From: an uncultured Sphingomonadaceae bacterium
Lineage (GTDB): Bacteria > Pseudomonadota > Alphaproteobacteria > Sphingomonadales > Sphingomonadaceae
Assembly: GCA_947499975.1 (NCBI GenBank)
Contig: CANMQE010000006.1
Location: 62,001-126,000 of the forward strand
Length of the DNA stretch: 64,000 bases
Direction: 5' to 3'
The translations under genes were made by a program, and so were the position numbers. The first letter of the stretch is position 1. The number at the start of each line of letters is the position of its first letter. This document shows positions 50,989-59,996 of the stretch, one piece after another. A model generated the notes under the pieces. The model had not been told where the DNA came from. It searched no databases and was given only the letters and a program-made list of their open reading frames with translations.

Positions 50989-52716
50989 ATGACAGATATC
51001 ACACCTACGCCCAACGATTGCCAATTGCCGCGTCGCAGATCGGATTTCGCCACGTTCAACGAGGCGATCGATTATGCGGCCCGCAGTGAAAAGGGCTTGA
51101 ATTTCCATGATATGCGCGGTGCCTTGCAGCGCGTCTATCCCTATTCCGAGATGCGCGAGGACGCGATCGCGGATGCCTACAGGCTGGTGGCCATGGGCAT
51201 CGGCAAGGATGACCGCGTGGCGCTGGTGGCCGAAACCGGGCCCGAATTCGCCGCGCTGTTCTGCGCCTGCATCTACACCGGCGCATGGCCTGTGCCGCTG
51301 CCGCTGCCCACCACCTTCGGCGGCAAGGAAAGCTATATCGACCAGCTTTCCGTACAGTTGCAAAGCTCCGATCCCAAGGTGCTGCTGTATCCGCCCGAGA
51401 TCGCTGAAATGGCGGCCGCCGCGGCAGAGCGGCAGGGTTGCAAGGGCATCGACTGGGCCACCTTCTCGCAGGAAGACGCGCCCGAGGTGGATCTGCCCGA
51501 GGCAAAGCCGGACGATATCTGCTATCTGCAGTATTCCAGCGGCTCGACCCGCTTCCCCACCGGCGTGGCGGTGACGCACAAGGCGCTGCTGCACAATCTG
51601 TTCGGCCATGCAGACAGCATGGACATCGGATATAACGACCGCGTGGTGAGCTGGCTGCCGTGGTATCACGACATGGGCCTTGTCGGCTGCTTCCTGTCGC
51701 TGATCGCCAACCAGGTGAGCGTGGATTACCTCAAGACGGAGCATTTCGCCCGCCGCCCACTGGCGTGGCTCGACCTAATCAGCCGCAATAAGGGCGCAAC
51801 GCTCAGCTATTCGCCTACCTTCGGCTACGACATCTGCGCGCGCCGCGTATCCAGCCAGACGCATGTTGCCGAGCGGTTCGACCTCTCGCGCTGGCGCCTT
51901 GCTGGCAACGGCGCGGACATGATCCGCCCCGACGTGATGCAGAATTTCGTCAACGCCTTTGCCGATGCAGGCTTCGATGCCAGCGCCTTCACACCCAGCT
52001 ATGGCCTGGCAGAGGCGACGCTGGCCGTCACCGTGATGCCGCCGGGCGAAGGCATCCGCGTGGAACTGGTGGAGGAGGAGCGCCTCTCCGGCACCCGCCG
52101 CGATCTTTCGCGCCCCGCCCGCTATCGCGCCATCGTGAACTGCGGCAAACCGCTGCAGGACATGGAGGTGGAGATCCGCGGCGAGAACGGCGATGCCAAG
52201 GGCGATCACCAGATCGGCAAGGTATGGTGCCGCGGCCCCAGCGTGATGCATTCCTACTTCCGCAACGAGGAAGCCACGAACGATTGCCTGGTCGATGGCT
52301 GGCTGGACACTGGCGACATGGGCTATCTTGGCGATGGCTACCTGTTCATCGTGGGCCGCGCGAAGGACATGATCATCATCAACGGGAAGAACCACTGGCC
52401 ACAGGATATCGAATGGGCGGTGGAACAGCTTGCCGGTTTCAACCATGGCGATATCGCCGCCTTCTCCGTCGAGACGGAAAACGGCGAGGAAGCGCCTGCC
52501 GTGCTGGTGCATTGCCGCGTTTCCGACCCGGACGAGCGGGTGAAACTGCGTGACCAGATCGCCGACAAGGTGCGCTCTGTCACCGGCATGAACTGCGTTG
52601 TGGAACTGGTGCCCCCGCGCACGCTGCCGCGCACGTCATCGGGCAAGCTCAGCCGCGCCAAGGCGAAGAAGCTGTACCTGTCTGGCGAGATCGAACCGAT
52701 CGAGATCGCGGCCTGA
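50989..52716 (+). CDS. Fatty acyl-AMP ligase (FAAL)-like
   Basis: A 575-residue adenylating enzyme. The phosphate loop is YLQYSSGSTRFPTG, followed by VSWLPWYHDMGLVG, the AMP-binding YGLAEATLAV and GWLDTGDMGYL, and the C-terminal Lys in PRTSSGKLSRAK. WLPWYHDMGL and the overall pattern mark FAAL-type enzymes, which load acyl-AMP on a carrier protein rather than on CoA. No polyketide or peptide synthase or carrier protein is adjacent, so its acceptor is unknown. Confidence 0.88.
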   Translation: MTDITPTPNDCQLPRRRSDFATFNEAIDYAARSEKGLNFHDMRGALQRVYPYSEMREDAIADAYRLVAMGIGKDDRVALVAETGPEFAALFCACIYTGAWPVPLPLPTTFGGKESYIDQLSVQLQSSDPKVLLYPPEIAEMAAAAAERQGCKGIDWATFSQEDAPEVDLPEAKPDDICYLQYSSGSTRFPTGVAVTHKALLHNLFGHADSMDIGYNDRVVSWLPWYHDMGLVGCFLSLIANQVSVDYLKTEHFARRPLAWLDLISRNKGATLSYSPTFGYDICARRVSSQTHVAERFDLSRWRLAGNGADMIRPDVMQNFVNAFADAGFDASAFTPSYGLAEATLAVTVMPPGEGIRVELVEEERLSGTRRDLSRPARYRAIVNCGKPLQDMEVEIRGENGDAKGDHQIGKVWCRGPSVMHSYFRNEEATNDCLVDGWLDTGDMGYLGDGYLFIVGRAKDMIIINGKNHWPQDIEWAVEQLAGFNHGDIAAFSVETENGEEAPAVLVHCRVSDPDERVKLRDQIADKVRSVTGMNCVVELVPPRTLPRTSSGKLSRAKAKKLYLSGEIEPIEIAA

Positions 52717-52723
52717 GCGCCGC

Positions 52724-52742
52724 GATCCCGGCGTTCGGGATC
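52724..52742. terminator. Short hairpin between convergent genes
   Basis: GATCCCG and CGGGATC form a seven-bp stem with a five-base loop just after the acyl-AMP ligase stop and before the converging MAPEG stop. There is no clear T-run, so this is only a candidate. Confidence 0.4.
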
Positions 52743-52747
52743 TGGTC

Positions 52748-53143
52748 CTACCCCAGCAGCAGCACGCCCAGCACATACAGCAGGGCGAGCAGGCTGACGG
52801 CCCAGACATAGGTGCGCACCTTTGGCACGCCTGCCCAGTAGAGCGGCAGGTAGACAAGGCGCGCGCCCAGCCACACCCATGCAGCAATCGCGGTGAGATC
52901 CGTGGACTTGCCCGCCACCACCACGCCGATCAGCGCGATGATCGCCAGGGGCAGCGTTTCCAGGTAATTGCCGCGCGCCCGGTCCAGCCGGCCCGCGATC
53001 TCGTTCAAGGGCTGCTTGTCCTCGTCCCGCGCGCCCATGTTCCAATCAAGGCCGTACTGCTTGGTCTTGTAATGGGTTGCGCTGAAAATGTGCACCAGCA
53101 GCAGCAAGCCGCCCAGCGCGATAACGGTAAGTTCTGCAGGCAT
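52748..53143 (-). CDS. MAPEG-family membrane protein
   Basis: A 131-residue protein with four hydrophobic segments, of the MAPEG type (NMGARDEDKQPLNEIAGRLDRARGNYLETLPLA, with conserved Arg/Asn). Eukaryotic relatives are microsomal glutathione transferases; the bacterial function is open. It starts within the stop codon of the DUF389 gene (one-base overlap), so the two are translated together. Confidence 0.88.
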   Translation of the reverse strand: MPAELTVIALGGLLLLVHIFSATHYKTKQYGLDWNMGARDEDKQPLNEIAGRLDRARGNYLETLPLAIIALIGVVVAGKSTDLTAIAAWVWLGARLVYLPLYWAGVPKVRTYVWAVSLLALLYVLGVLLLG

Positions 53144-54756
53144 CAGTTATTCCCCTGTGTTGACCAATCCAGCGATACGGGGCCGAAACCGTTCCCGCTC
53201 ACCTGCTCCGTAATGGCGACGTCGTAATGGGACAGCGCGTTACGCACGGCTGCCACGGCATCGGCGGGGCCGGAGGCGGTAATGGGGATGTCCACCCGCC
53301 CCTGCGCCCACGCGGCCAGCGCCACCGCCTGTGCGCCCTGCGGCGTGATCGTATAGCTGTCGGGCTCATCCCCCTCGCCTTCTTCAAGGGAGAAGGTGAC
53401 CTGAGGCAGCGCGCGCAGCGGCGGAGTCAGCCGAATGTCCCAGTCAGGCTCCGTCGCATCGATGCGGCGTTCCAGCTCGGCGTAGGCCAGCATGGTGGCG
53501 CCATCCAGCGGTCGCGCCGTCACCAGCGCGCGGCGTCGGTCGCGGTCCACCGTCACCTCGTCCACCGGCACGCCTGCCAGCAGGGAGAGTCGATCGGCGA
53601 TGTTTTCCGCCTGTTGCAGCGCGGCGCGTTCCTGCGCGCGGGCCTGCGCCAGCTGCGCTTCCTCCGTCGCCTGCGCGCTGGTGCCCACGCGCAGCTGGGT
53701 GAGCGAGACGTCGACCTCCCTGCCCAGTTCACGGCGCATCAGCGATTCCGCGCGCTGCTCCGCATCGGCGATGATCTCCGTCGTCAGCACGGTGGCCGCC
53801 ACGCGCATCGGCTCGGTGTCGAAACTCGGCTCCAGCTGCGAGACGGTGGCCTGCCCGCCAAACACTTCCACCACCACGCCGCGCGCTTCGCGCGTCGCCT
53901 GCGTTTCCCACGCGATCTGGCGCAGGGACAACAGCAGGGGAATGGCCAGCGCCACGAACGCGCCGAAGATCAGTATCGCCTGCCATTGGGTCTGCTTTTC
54001 GGAAAGGCTGGTGGAAAAGCCGTAGATGCGCGCCATCGCGGTTGCGGTCAGCGCGATGGTGGTGAGGTTGGTAATGAACAGGAACAGAGAGCCCCAGAAC
54101 ACCGTGGTATTCATGGTAGCAAGGCCGAAGCCCACCACCGCCAGCGGCGGCATCAATGCCGTTGCGATGGCCACGCCCACGATGGTGCCTTCCCGCCCGC
54201 GGATCATCGCATAGGCACCTGCTACGGCCGAGAAGAAGGCCACGGCAAGGTCGAACAGATTGGGCCGGGTGCGTGCAGCGATCTCGCTGGTGACGGTCTG
54301 CAAAGGTGAAAGCAGCACGATCAGCGCGCAGAACGCAATGGCGAACACCGTGCCCGCCGCCAGCGACTTGCCCGACTGGCGCAGCCATTTGTAATCGCCC
54401 GTCGCCAGCGCAAAGCCCACACCCATGATCGGGTCCATCAGCGGCGAGAGCAGCATGGCGCCGATCACCACGGCAGGAGAGGACAGCAGCAGGCCGAGGA
54501 TCGCGATCCCGGCGGACATGCACGTCATCAGCAAATAGCGCGCCGAAAGCGTGCATTCCGCACGCCGTTTCTCGATCACCGCGATCTGATCGACCGTGCC
54601 CGTGACATCGTGGCCCCACCACCCGCGAAAGCTGTTGAGGACCGCGCGAAAACCGGAAGTGGGGCCGTCAGCCGCAGCAGGTGCGCTGGCATCGCCCGGC
54701 GCCGCGGCCGACGTTGATGCGTCGGGCTGGGCGACGGGTGTGGGTTGTGATTGCAT
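53143..54756 (-). CDS. DUF389 membrane protein
   Basis: A 537-residue protein. A low-complexity Ala/Pro-rich N-terminus precedes the DUF389 membrane domain (LLMTCMSAGIAILGLLLSSPAVVIGAMLLSPLMDPIMGVG), followed by a long C-terminal soluble region with a coiled segment rich in Gln/Ala/Glu (QATEEAQLAQARAQERAALQ) and an OsmY/BON-like end. The transport role of the family is unknown. Confidence 0.88.
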   Translation of the reverse strand: MQSQPTPVAQPDASTSAAAPGDASAPAAADGPTSGFRAVLNSFRGWWGHDVTGTVDQIAVIEKRRAECTLSARYLLMTCMSAGIAILGLLLSSPAVVIGAMLLSPLMDPIMGVGFALATGDYKWLRQSGKSLAAGTVFAIAFCALIVLLSPLQTVTSEIAARTRPNLFDLAVAFFSAVAGAYAMIRGREGTIVGVAIATALMPPLAVVGFGLATMNTTVFWGSLFLFITNLTTIALTATAMARIYGFSTSLSEKQTQWQAILIFGAFVALAIPLLLSLRQIAWETQATREARGVVVEVFGGQATVSQLEPSFDTEPMRVAATVLTTEIIADAEQRAESLMRRELGREVDVSLTQLRVGTSAQATEEAQLAQARAQERAALQQAENIADRLSLLAGVPVDEVTVDRDRRRALVTARPLDGATMLAYAELERRIDATEPDWDIRLTPPLRALPQVTFSLEEGEGDEPDSYTITPQGAQAVALAAWAQGRVDIPITASGPADAVAAVRNALSHYDVAITEQVSGNGFGPVSLDWSTQGNN

Positions 54757-54924
54757 TGCGCCTCAATATCGCGGAAACTCGCCAGCGCAAAACGAGATTG
54801 CGGCCCAGTGTCGGCGGCGTTGCGATTGGCAGCGCGTTCGGCCCACGGCTTGAAACACGTGTCTTGTATGCCTAATACAGTAGCATAGGCATGCCGAGGC
54901 ACGCAGGAAGGGAATTTAAGGCGC

Positions 54925-56133
54925 ATGGCCACCACGAACGAAACGACGACGAAAACGGCAAATGATTTCGAGCTGACGCCGCCTGATCCCGTGCCGGACG
55001 TCAAGCCGGAGAAGGCCGCCGGCCTCGTGCCCGTCAGCGAGGAGAAGAAATCCGCGCTGCAGGAAAAGGTCGACGGGTTCGTGAACGAGCTGGTGGCGCT
55101 GGACGCCAAGTCGCCCGATTTCGGCAAGAAGGTGGACCAGATCACCAACATGGGCCGCAAGGAAATCATGGCCGCCAGCAGCATGTCCAACCGCTTCCTT
55201 GATCGCCCGGTGCGCGCGATGGATGCCGACAGCGGCGTTGGTGCGGACCTGACGGAACTGCGCCGCACGGTGGAGGAACTGGACCCGGGCCGCCGCGGCA
55301 AGATGACCGGCCGCAAGTTTCTCGGCATCATCCCCTTCGGCAACAAGCTGAAGAACTATTTCGACAGCTACACCTCCTCGCAAGGGCACATCCAGTCGAT
55401 CCTCGCCCGCCTTTCTAGTGGCAAGGACGAGCTGCTGATGGATAACGCAGCCATCGACGTGGAACGCCAGAAGCTGTGGGAAGCGATGGGCAACCTGGAA
55501 CAGATGATCCACATTGCCCGCACGCTGGACGGCGATCTGGAGGAGAAGGCGAACGAGCTGGATGCCACGGATCCCGAAAAGGCCAAGGCGATCCGCGAAA
55601 CGGCGCTGTTCTATGTCCGCCAGCGCACGCAGGATCTGCTGACCCAGATGGCCGTGAGCGTACAGGGCTACCTCGCGCTGGACCTGGTGAAGAAGAACAA
55701 CGTGGAACTGGTGAAGGGCGTGGACCGCGCCAGCACCACCACCGTGGGCGCGCTGCGCACCGCGGTTACCGTGGCGCAGGCCATGACGAACCAGAAGCTG
55801 GTGCTGGGCCAGATCACCGCGCTGAACCAGACGACCGCCGGGATCATCGATTCCACCGGCCAGATGCTGCGCGACAACACCGCGCAGATCCACGAGCAGG
55901 CCGCCAGCAGCACCATCCCCATGGAAACGCTGCAACGCGCCTTCCAGAACATCTACGACACCATGGACGAGGTCGACAGCTTCAAGCTGCGCGCGCTCGA
56001 TTCCATGAAGCAGACCGTGGAAACGCTGTCTGGTGAAGTGGAGAAATCGCGCGGGTACATTGCCCGTGCCGAAGGGCAGGCGCAGGCATCGCAGCTGGGC
56101 AGTGATACCGGCCTGCTGAGCCTTGAAGGCTGA
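54925..56133 (+). CDS. telA: Toxic anion resistance protein, TelA family
   Basis: A 402-residue mostly helical protein of the TelA/KlaA family (QITNMGRKEIMAASSMSNRFLDRP, LGIIPFGNKLKNYFDSY, MAVSVQGYLALDLVKKNNVELVKGVDRASTTTVGALRTAV). It is associated with tellurite and other envelope stress resistance; the biochemical action is unclear. It is the first gene of a three-gene operon with a two-span membrane protein and a small PHA-type protein. Confidence 0.93.
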   Translation: MATTNETTTKTANDFELTPPDPVPDVKPEKAAGLVPVSEEKKSALQEKVDGFVNELVALDAKSPDFGKKVDQITNMGRKEIMAASSMSNRFLDRPVRAMDADSGVGADLTELRRTVEELDPGRRGKMTGRKFLGIIPFGNKLKNYFDSYTSSQGHIQSILARLSSGKDELLMDNAAIDVERQKLWEAMGNLEQMIHIARTLDGDLEEKANELDATDPEKAKAIRETALFYVRQRTQDLLTQMAVSVQGYLALDLVKKNNVELVKGVDRASTTTVGALRTAVTVAQAMTNQKLVLGQITALNQTTAGIIDSTGQMLRDNTAQIHEQAASSTIPMETLQRAFQNIYDTMDEVDSFKLRALDSMKQTVETLSGEVEKSRGYIARAEGQAQASQLGSDTGLLSLEG

Positions 56134-56147
56134 TCGGAAAGACACTG

Positions 56148-56915
56148 ATGGCCGAAGACCTCACGCGCCAGAGCGACAGGATCCTGAACGATAGCCGCGC
56201 CGTGCTGCGCGACAATCAGAACGGCGGACGGCATCGCGCGGTCCGCCCGTCCATCGGGCGCGGATCGAAACAGGTGAAGACGAAGAACCTGCTGAAGCGC
56301 GCAGGCTATTTCGGCGCGGCGGTGCTGGCCATCTTCCTGGCGGCCAGCGTTGCCGGCATGATCCTGAACGGCATCGGCTTTGCCGGCATCATGGTGGCCT
56401 TCTTCGCCATCGTCGCGGCGGGCTTCATCTTTGCCAATTATCCCAAGGTGCGCATACCCGATCGCGCCACCCTTTCGCGCACGCAGGATGCAAAGCAACT
56501 GGTGCAGCGCACCGAGCTGTGGCTGGAAGGCCAGCGCCCCGCCCTGCCCCCGCCCGCGGTTAGGCTGGTGGACGATCTGGGCGTGCAGCTGGATGCGCTG
56601 GGCAAGCAACTGGAGCATGTGGACCCCGCCCATCCCGCAGCAGCCGAGACGCGCAAGCTGGTGGGCGAATACCTGCCCGAAACGATTGATTCCTATCGCA
56701 AGATACCCGGCAATCTGCGCCAGGAGCAGCGCGCCGGATCCTCACCCGACGCGCAACTGGTCGACAGCCTTGGCAAGATCAGCAAGGAAATCGATCACGT
56801 CACCCGGCAACTGGCAGAAGGCTCCCTGGACGACCTGGCGATCAAGAACCGCTATCTCGATTACAAGTATGGCGGCGAAGATGCGTCGCTGCCCCCTCCC
56901 GACAAGGAATCCTGA
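56148..56915 (+). CDS. Two-span membrane protein in telA operon
   Basis: A 255-residue protein. A charged N-terminal region precedes two adjacent membrane helices (about residues 50-95: YFGAAVLAIFLAASVAGMIL and GIMVAFFAIVAAGFIFANYP), and a helical cytosolic domain of about 150 residues follows. The layout resembles XpaC-like proteins that accompany TelA elsewhere. No enzymatic motif is seen. It starts 14 bases after telA and its stop overlaps the next start by one base. Confidence 0.75.
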   Translation: MAEDLTRQSDRILNDSRAVLRDNQNGGRHRAVRPSIGRGSKQVKTKNLLKRAGYFGAAVLAIFLAASVAGMILNGIGFAGIMVAFFAIVAAGFIFANYPKVRIPDRATLSRTQDAKQLVQRTELWLEGQRPALPPPAVRLVDDLGVQLDALGKQLEHVDPAHPAAAETRKLVGEYLPETIDSYRKIPGNLRQEQRAGSSPDAQLVDSLGKISKEIDHVTRQLAEGSLDDLAIKNRYLDYKYGGEDASLPPPDKES

Positions 56916-57229
56916 TGGATATCGAAATTCCGCACAACCTCGGCCGCGAGGAAGTGCGTCGCCGCCTTGCCGCCAACAGTCACCGCATCGGCGAGAACAT
57001 TCCTGGCGGCATGGCCGAAGTGCAGACCAGCTGGCCCAGCGAGGACCGGATGGTGATGTCGATCAACGCGATGGGCCAGATGCTGAGCGGCCATATCGAC
57101 GTGGAGGAGGACAAGGTCCGCTTCCACATGGTGCTGCCGCCTGCGCTAGGGTTCCTGAAACCGATGATCGATTCGGCCATTCGGGAACAGGGCCACAGGA
57201 TGCTGGAAGCGCCGAAGGACCAGTCCTAG
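56915..57229 (+). CDS. Polyhydroxyalkanoic-acid-system-family small protein
   Basis: A 104-residue protein matching the PHA granule-region family (IPHNLGREEVRRRLAANSHRIGENIPGGMAEVQTSW, LGFLKPMIDSAIREQGHRML). The family is named for occurrence near polyhydroxyalkanoate genes, none of which are here. It is the last gene of the telA operon. Its stop shares CTAG with the converging DUF2721 stop. Confidence 0.8.
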   Translation: MDIEIPHNLGREEVRRRLAANSHRIGENIPGGMAEVQTSWPSEDRMVMSINAMGQMLSGHIDVEEDKVRFHMVLPPALGFLKPMIDSAIREQGHRMLEAPKDQS

Positions 57230-57675
57230 AGGTCGCGCTCCCTTTCCAGGTACATTTCCGGGATGCGCAGCACGCGCGTTGCCTCCCGCGTTTCGCGCAG
57301 GAACAACAGCAATGCCCACATCAACAGGCTGACGGCGATGATGAAGGCACCGGCGGCCACGCCGGTAACGCCGATATGCGCGAACTCTTCCAGAAACAGC
57401 AGCACCACCGTGGTGCCGATGAACAGGCCGGATAGAACCAGCAGCAGGAATGCGCGGCCGATGATGGCGATGCGAAGGTCCAGCGATCGGGCCTCGCGCA
57501 CGATATCGTCATGCTCCTCGCCCGTGGTTTCCTTGTAGAGGCGCTGCAATTCGCGTGACCTGTCCACCACGCGGCCAAGCCGGGTGGAAAGCGGGTTCAT
57601 GATGCTGGCAATCGCCACCAGCACGAACACCGGTGCCAGCGCCAACTGGATGGTCTGTGCTATCATCCCGTTCAT
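57226..57675 (-). CDS. DUF2721 membrane protein
   Basis: A 149-residue protein with three hydrophobic segments and the DUF2721 start (IAQTIQLALAPVFVLVAIASIMNPLSTRLGRVVDRSRELQ). Its function is unknown. The ATG at 57675, with GGAGTGTGCCGCA before it, gives the family length; the frame upstream has no family features. Confidence 0.85.
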   Translation of the reverse strand: MNGMIAQTIQLALAPVFVLVAIASIMNPLSTRLGRVVDRSRELQRLYKETTGEEHDDIVREARSLDLRIAIIGRAFLLLVLSGLFIGTTVVLLFLEEFAHIGVTGVAAGAFIIAVSLLMWALLLFLRETREATRVLRIPEMYLERERDL

Positions 57676-57700
57676 TGCGGCACACTCCTGTCGTTTTGCC

Positions 57701-58729
57701 CTATTGCCTGGCAGCGCCGGGCAGTTTGCCGACCTGCTGGGCACCTTCCATCGTCGTCACCAGCACGTCATCACCGTTCACCACGATGACGATATCGCGC
57801 AGGCCAATGGCCGAGATGCGCGGCCCGTCGGTTTCGGCCAGCACGCCTTCGCAATCCAGCAGGTTCGCCTCGCCCGAGATGCGATTGCCTTGTCGATCCG
57901 CTGGCCGTGCATCGCGCAGGGCGTGCCAGTTGCCAATGTCGGACCAGCCCATCGAAACAGGCACCATCGCGGCCTGTGCGGTTTCTTCCATCACGGCGTA
58001 ATCGACGCTCTCTGATGCGATCCGGGCAAAGGCGTCTGCATCGGGATGGAAACGTGCGCCATCGGCACGACCCTTCCTTACGGCCTCGATCACCGCCTTC
58101 GCCAGTGCCGGGCGGTGCTTCGCCAGTTCTGCCATGAAGGCCCCAGCGCGAAAGGCGAAGATGCCGCCGTTCCAGCTGTAATCCCCGCACGCCAGAAACT
58201 GCATGGCACGCTCGGCATCGGGCTTCTCCACGAACTGCGCCACGCGAAACCCGCCATCCAGCGCATCGCCGCGGCGGAGGTAGCCAAATCCCGTTTCAGG
58301 TGCCGTGGGCGTGATGCCGAATGCCACCATGTTATCGCGCCGCGCCAGTTCAGCCGCGCTGCGGATTGCGGCGTGGAAGGCGGGCACATCGGCAATGAAG
58401 TGATCGCTGGGGCATACCAGCATCAGCGCATCCTCGGGCAGCCGCTCGGCAGCCAGCGCGATGGCGGCGGCGGTGTTCTTCGCTTCCGGCTCCACGATGA
58501 TTTCCGCCTCGCCTGTCAGTTGGCTCTCCACCAGTTCCAGATGCGCCGTTCCCGTCACTATCGTGGGCGATGTAAACAGCGTGGGGTCGGCCGCGCGCGC
58601 CAGGGTCGCCTCGAACAGGGTCTGGTCGCCCAGCAGCGGCAGGAAAGGCTTCGGCAGCGATTTACGGCTGCGCGGCCAGAGGCGCGTGCCACTGCCACCG
58701 CACAGGATCACGGGGTGAATGAAGCTCAT
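57701..58729 (-). CDS. Mannose-1-phosphate guanylyltransferase
   Basis: A 342-residue nucleotidyltransferase. The GTP/sugar-phosphate signature is VILCGGSGTRLWPRSRKSLPKPFLPL, followed by IIVEPEAKNTAAAIALAA, CPSDHFI and the late SMGWSDIGNW. It makes GDP-mannose for capsule or exopolysaccharide. The C-terminal isomerase domain of bifunctional ManC is absent. The ATG at 58729 follows GGAGGGCTTGGGC. Confidence 0.92.
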   Translation of the reverse strand: MSFIHPVILCGGSGTRLWPRSRKSLPKPFLPLLGDQTLFEATLARAADPTLFTSPTIVTGTAHLELVESQLTGEAEIIVEPEAKNTAAAIALAAERLPEDALMLVCPSDHFIADVPAFHAAIRSAAELARRDNMVAFGITPTAPETGFGYLRRGDALDGGFRVAQFVEKPDAERAMQFLACGDYSWNGGIFAFRAGAFMAELAKHRPALAKAVIEAVRKGRADGARFHPDADAFARIASESVDYAVMEETAQAAMVPVSMGWSDIGNWHALRDARPADRQGNRISGEANLLDCEGVLAETDGPRISAIGLRDIVIVVNGDDVLVTTMEGAQQVGKLPGAARQ

Positions 58730-58785
58730 GCCCAAGCCCTCCGTAATCTGCTCCTCCATTGCAAGCGCAATCTGGGAAAGCGTGC

Positions 58786-59520
58786 CTAGTTTCGGGCGCG
58801 GAAATCCACTCTGTAGCCGTATTTCGCTTCCACCGGCGTGCCGTCGCGCGCGGTGGCGGGATTGAAACGGATGCGCTCTGTCACGAGCGGACAGACCCGT
58901 GCCGTGGTGGCAGGATCGACCTGCGTGCTGGCGACGGTGCAATTGCGCGCGCGGCCATCGGTAGTGACGGTGAAATGCACGGTCACGGACTTACCGAGCC
59001 GCGCGCCCCTGCCGCCTTCGGGAATGGGAAAGTCGCGCGCCTCGTTCAGTTCGCCCGACAGCACGGAGGGGCCAACGGCCACCGCGCCGCCCTGCCCCGA
59101 TCCGCTGCGCCCGCTGCCAGTGCCATCGCCGCTGCCGCCAGCGCCCGTGCCTTCGCCCTCGTCAGCCGCGCCCGATGCGTTGGCGGTGCCGGTGGACGAT
59201 GCGCGCGGGGCCGGGCTGGGGCGCGGCAATGGCTGCGGCGGGGCAACCACCTCGCGCGCCACCGCTTCCTCTCCAGCCTCCGCCGCCGCGCCCTCATCGG
59301 GTTGCGGCGGGGCGATGCTGGGCTCCGCCTCGGGCGGCTCCTCCTCGTAAGTGGAATTGGTGACCGTCACGAACGATGTTGCCTGTTCCATCACGCGAGC
59401 GGTGAAATCGGGCGCCAGCGCGCGCGCCAGGCCATACAGCGCAGCCACGTGCAACAGCACGATCAGGACGATCAGCTTCCAGTTCAGCCGCTTTTTCCCG
59501 ATGCTGTATCCACGTGCCAT
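58786..59520 (-). CDS. TonB-family energy-transducing protein
   Basis: A 244-residue TonB-like protein. A single N-terminal anchor (LIVLIVLLHVAALYGLARAL) precedes a long Pro/Glu- then Gly/Ser-rich periplasmic spacer (about residues 60-160). The C-terminal TonB domain has SVTVHFTVTTDGRARNCTVASTQ and ERIRFNPATARDGTPVEAKYGYRVDF. It energises outer-membrane receptors; two receptors occur in this window. ExbB and ExbD are not adjacent. Confidence 0.88.
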   Translation of the reverse strand: MARGYSIGKKRLNWKLIVLIVLLHVAALYGLARALAPDFTARVMEQATSFVTVTNSTYEEEPPEAEPSIAPPQPDEGAAAEAGEEAVAREVVAPPQPLPRPSPAPRASSTGTANASGAADEGEGTGAGGSGDGTGSGRSGSGQGGAVAVGPSVLSGELNEARDFPIPEGGRGARLGKSVTVHFTVTTDGRARNCTVASTQVDPATTARVCPLVTERIRFNPATARDGTPVEAKYGYRVDFRARN

Positions 59521-59669
59521 GCCGCTTCCTTTCGGCGATCCTGTTAGCAATCCGCGCCCGTTTTGCCAGACCTTCTACAAGGCGTTGCACCGCAGCGGCA
59601 GACCGAGGAACGTCTGCCGCTGCCGAACCGTTCTATTGGTGTAAGTAAATAAAAACGAAAGGAAATCTC

Positions 59670-59894
59670 ATGTTCGAGAAGATCCGCATCAAGGAACACA
59701 TGGAAGTCACCAATTTCGAAGGCCAGCACCTTGGCACTGTCGATGATGTTGAAGACGACCGTATCAAGCTGACCCGTACGGACAGCGAAGACAACATGCA
59801 TCATTACATGCCGATGGACGCGGTCGACCGGATCGACAATAATCGCGTCTATCTGAAGCAGGATGCAACCATTCCAGTAGGCCTCGCCTCTTAA
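59670..59894 (+). CDS. DUF2171 small protein
   Basis: A 74-residue protein with the PRC-barrel-like DUF2171 pattern (IKEHMEVTNFEGQHLGTVDDVEDDRIKLTR, VDRIDNNRVYLKQDA). It probably binds a partner or ligand; the function is unknown. It is a single gene with GAAAGGAAATCTC before the ATG and a strong terminator behind it. Confidence 0.88.
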   Translation: MFEKIRIKEHMEVTNFEGQHLGTVDDVEDDRIKLTRTDSEDNMHHYMPMDAVDRIDNNRVYLKQDATIPVGLAS

Positions 59895-59925
59895 GGCGCT
59901 TAAGGCGCTCTGCCGATAGAACTTG

Positions 59926-59965
59926 AAAAGGCCCCGCGAGACCACACGGTTTCACGGGGCCTTTT
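59926..59965. terminator. Bidirectional terminator
   Basis: AAAAGGCCCCG pairs with CGGGGCCTTTT across an 18-base loop; T-runs flank the stem on both strands. It separates the DUF2171 gene from the converging sulfatase gene. Confidence 0.85.
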
Positions 59966-59996
59966 CGTGTCCGACGATATCGATCGGAACGCGGTG

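Noticed and set aside
59888..59909. Tandem TTAAGGCGC repeat after the DUF2171 gene
   Set aside because: Only two short copies overlapping the stop region; not enough to call a repeat element or CRISPR.
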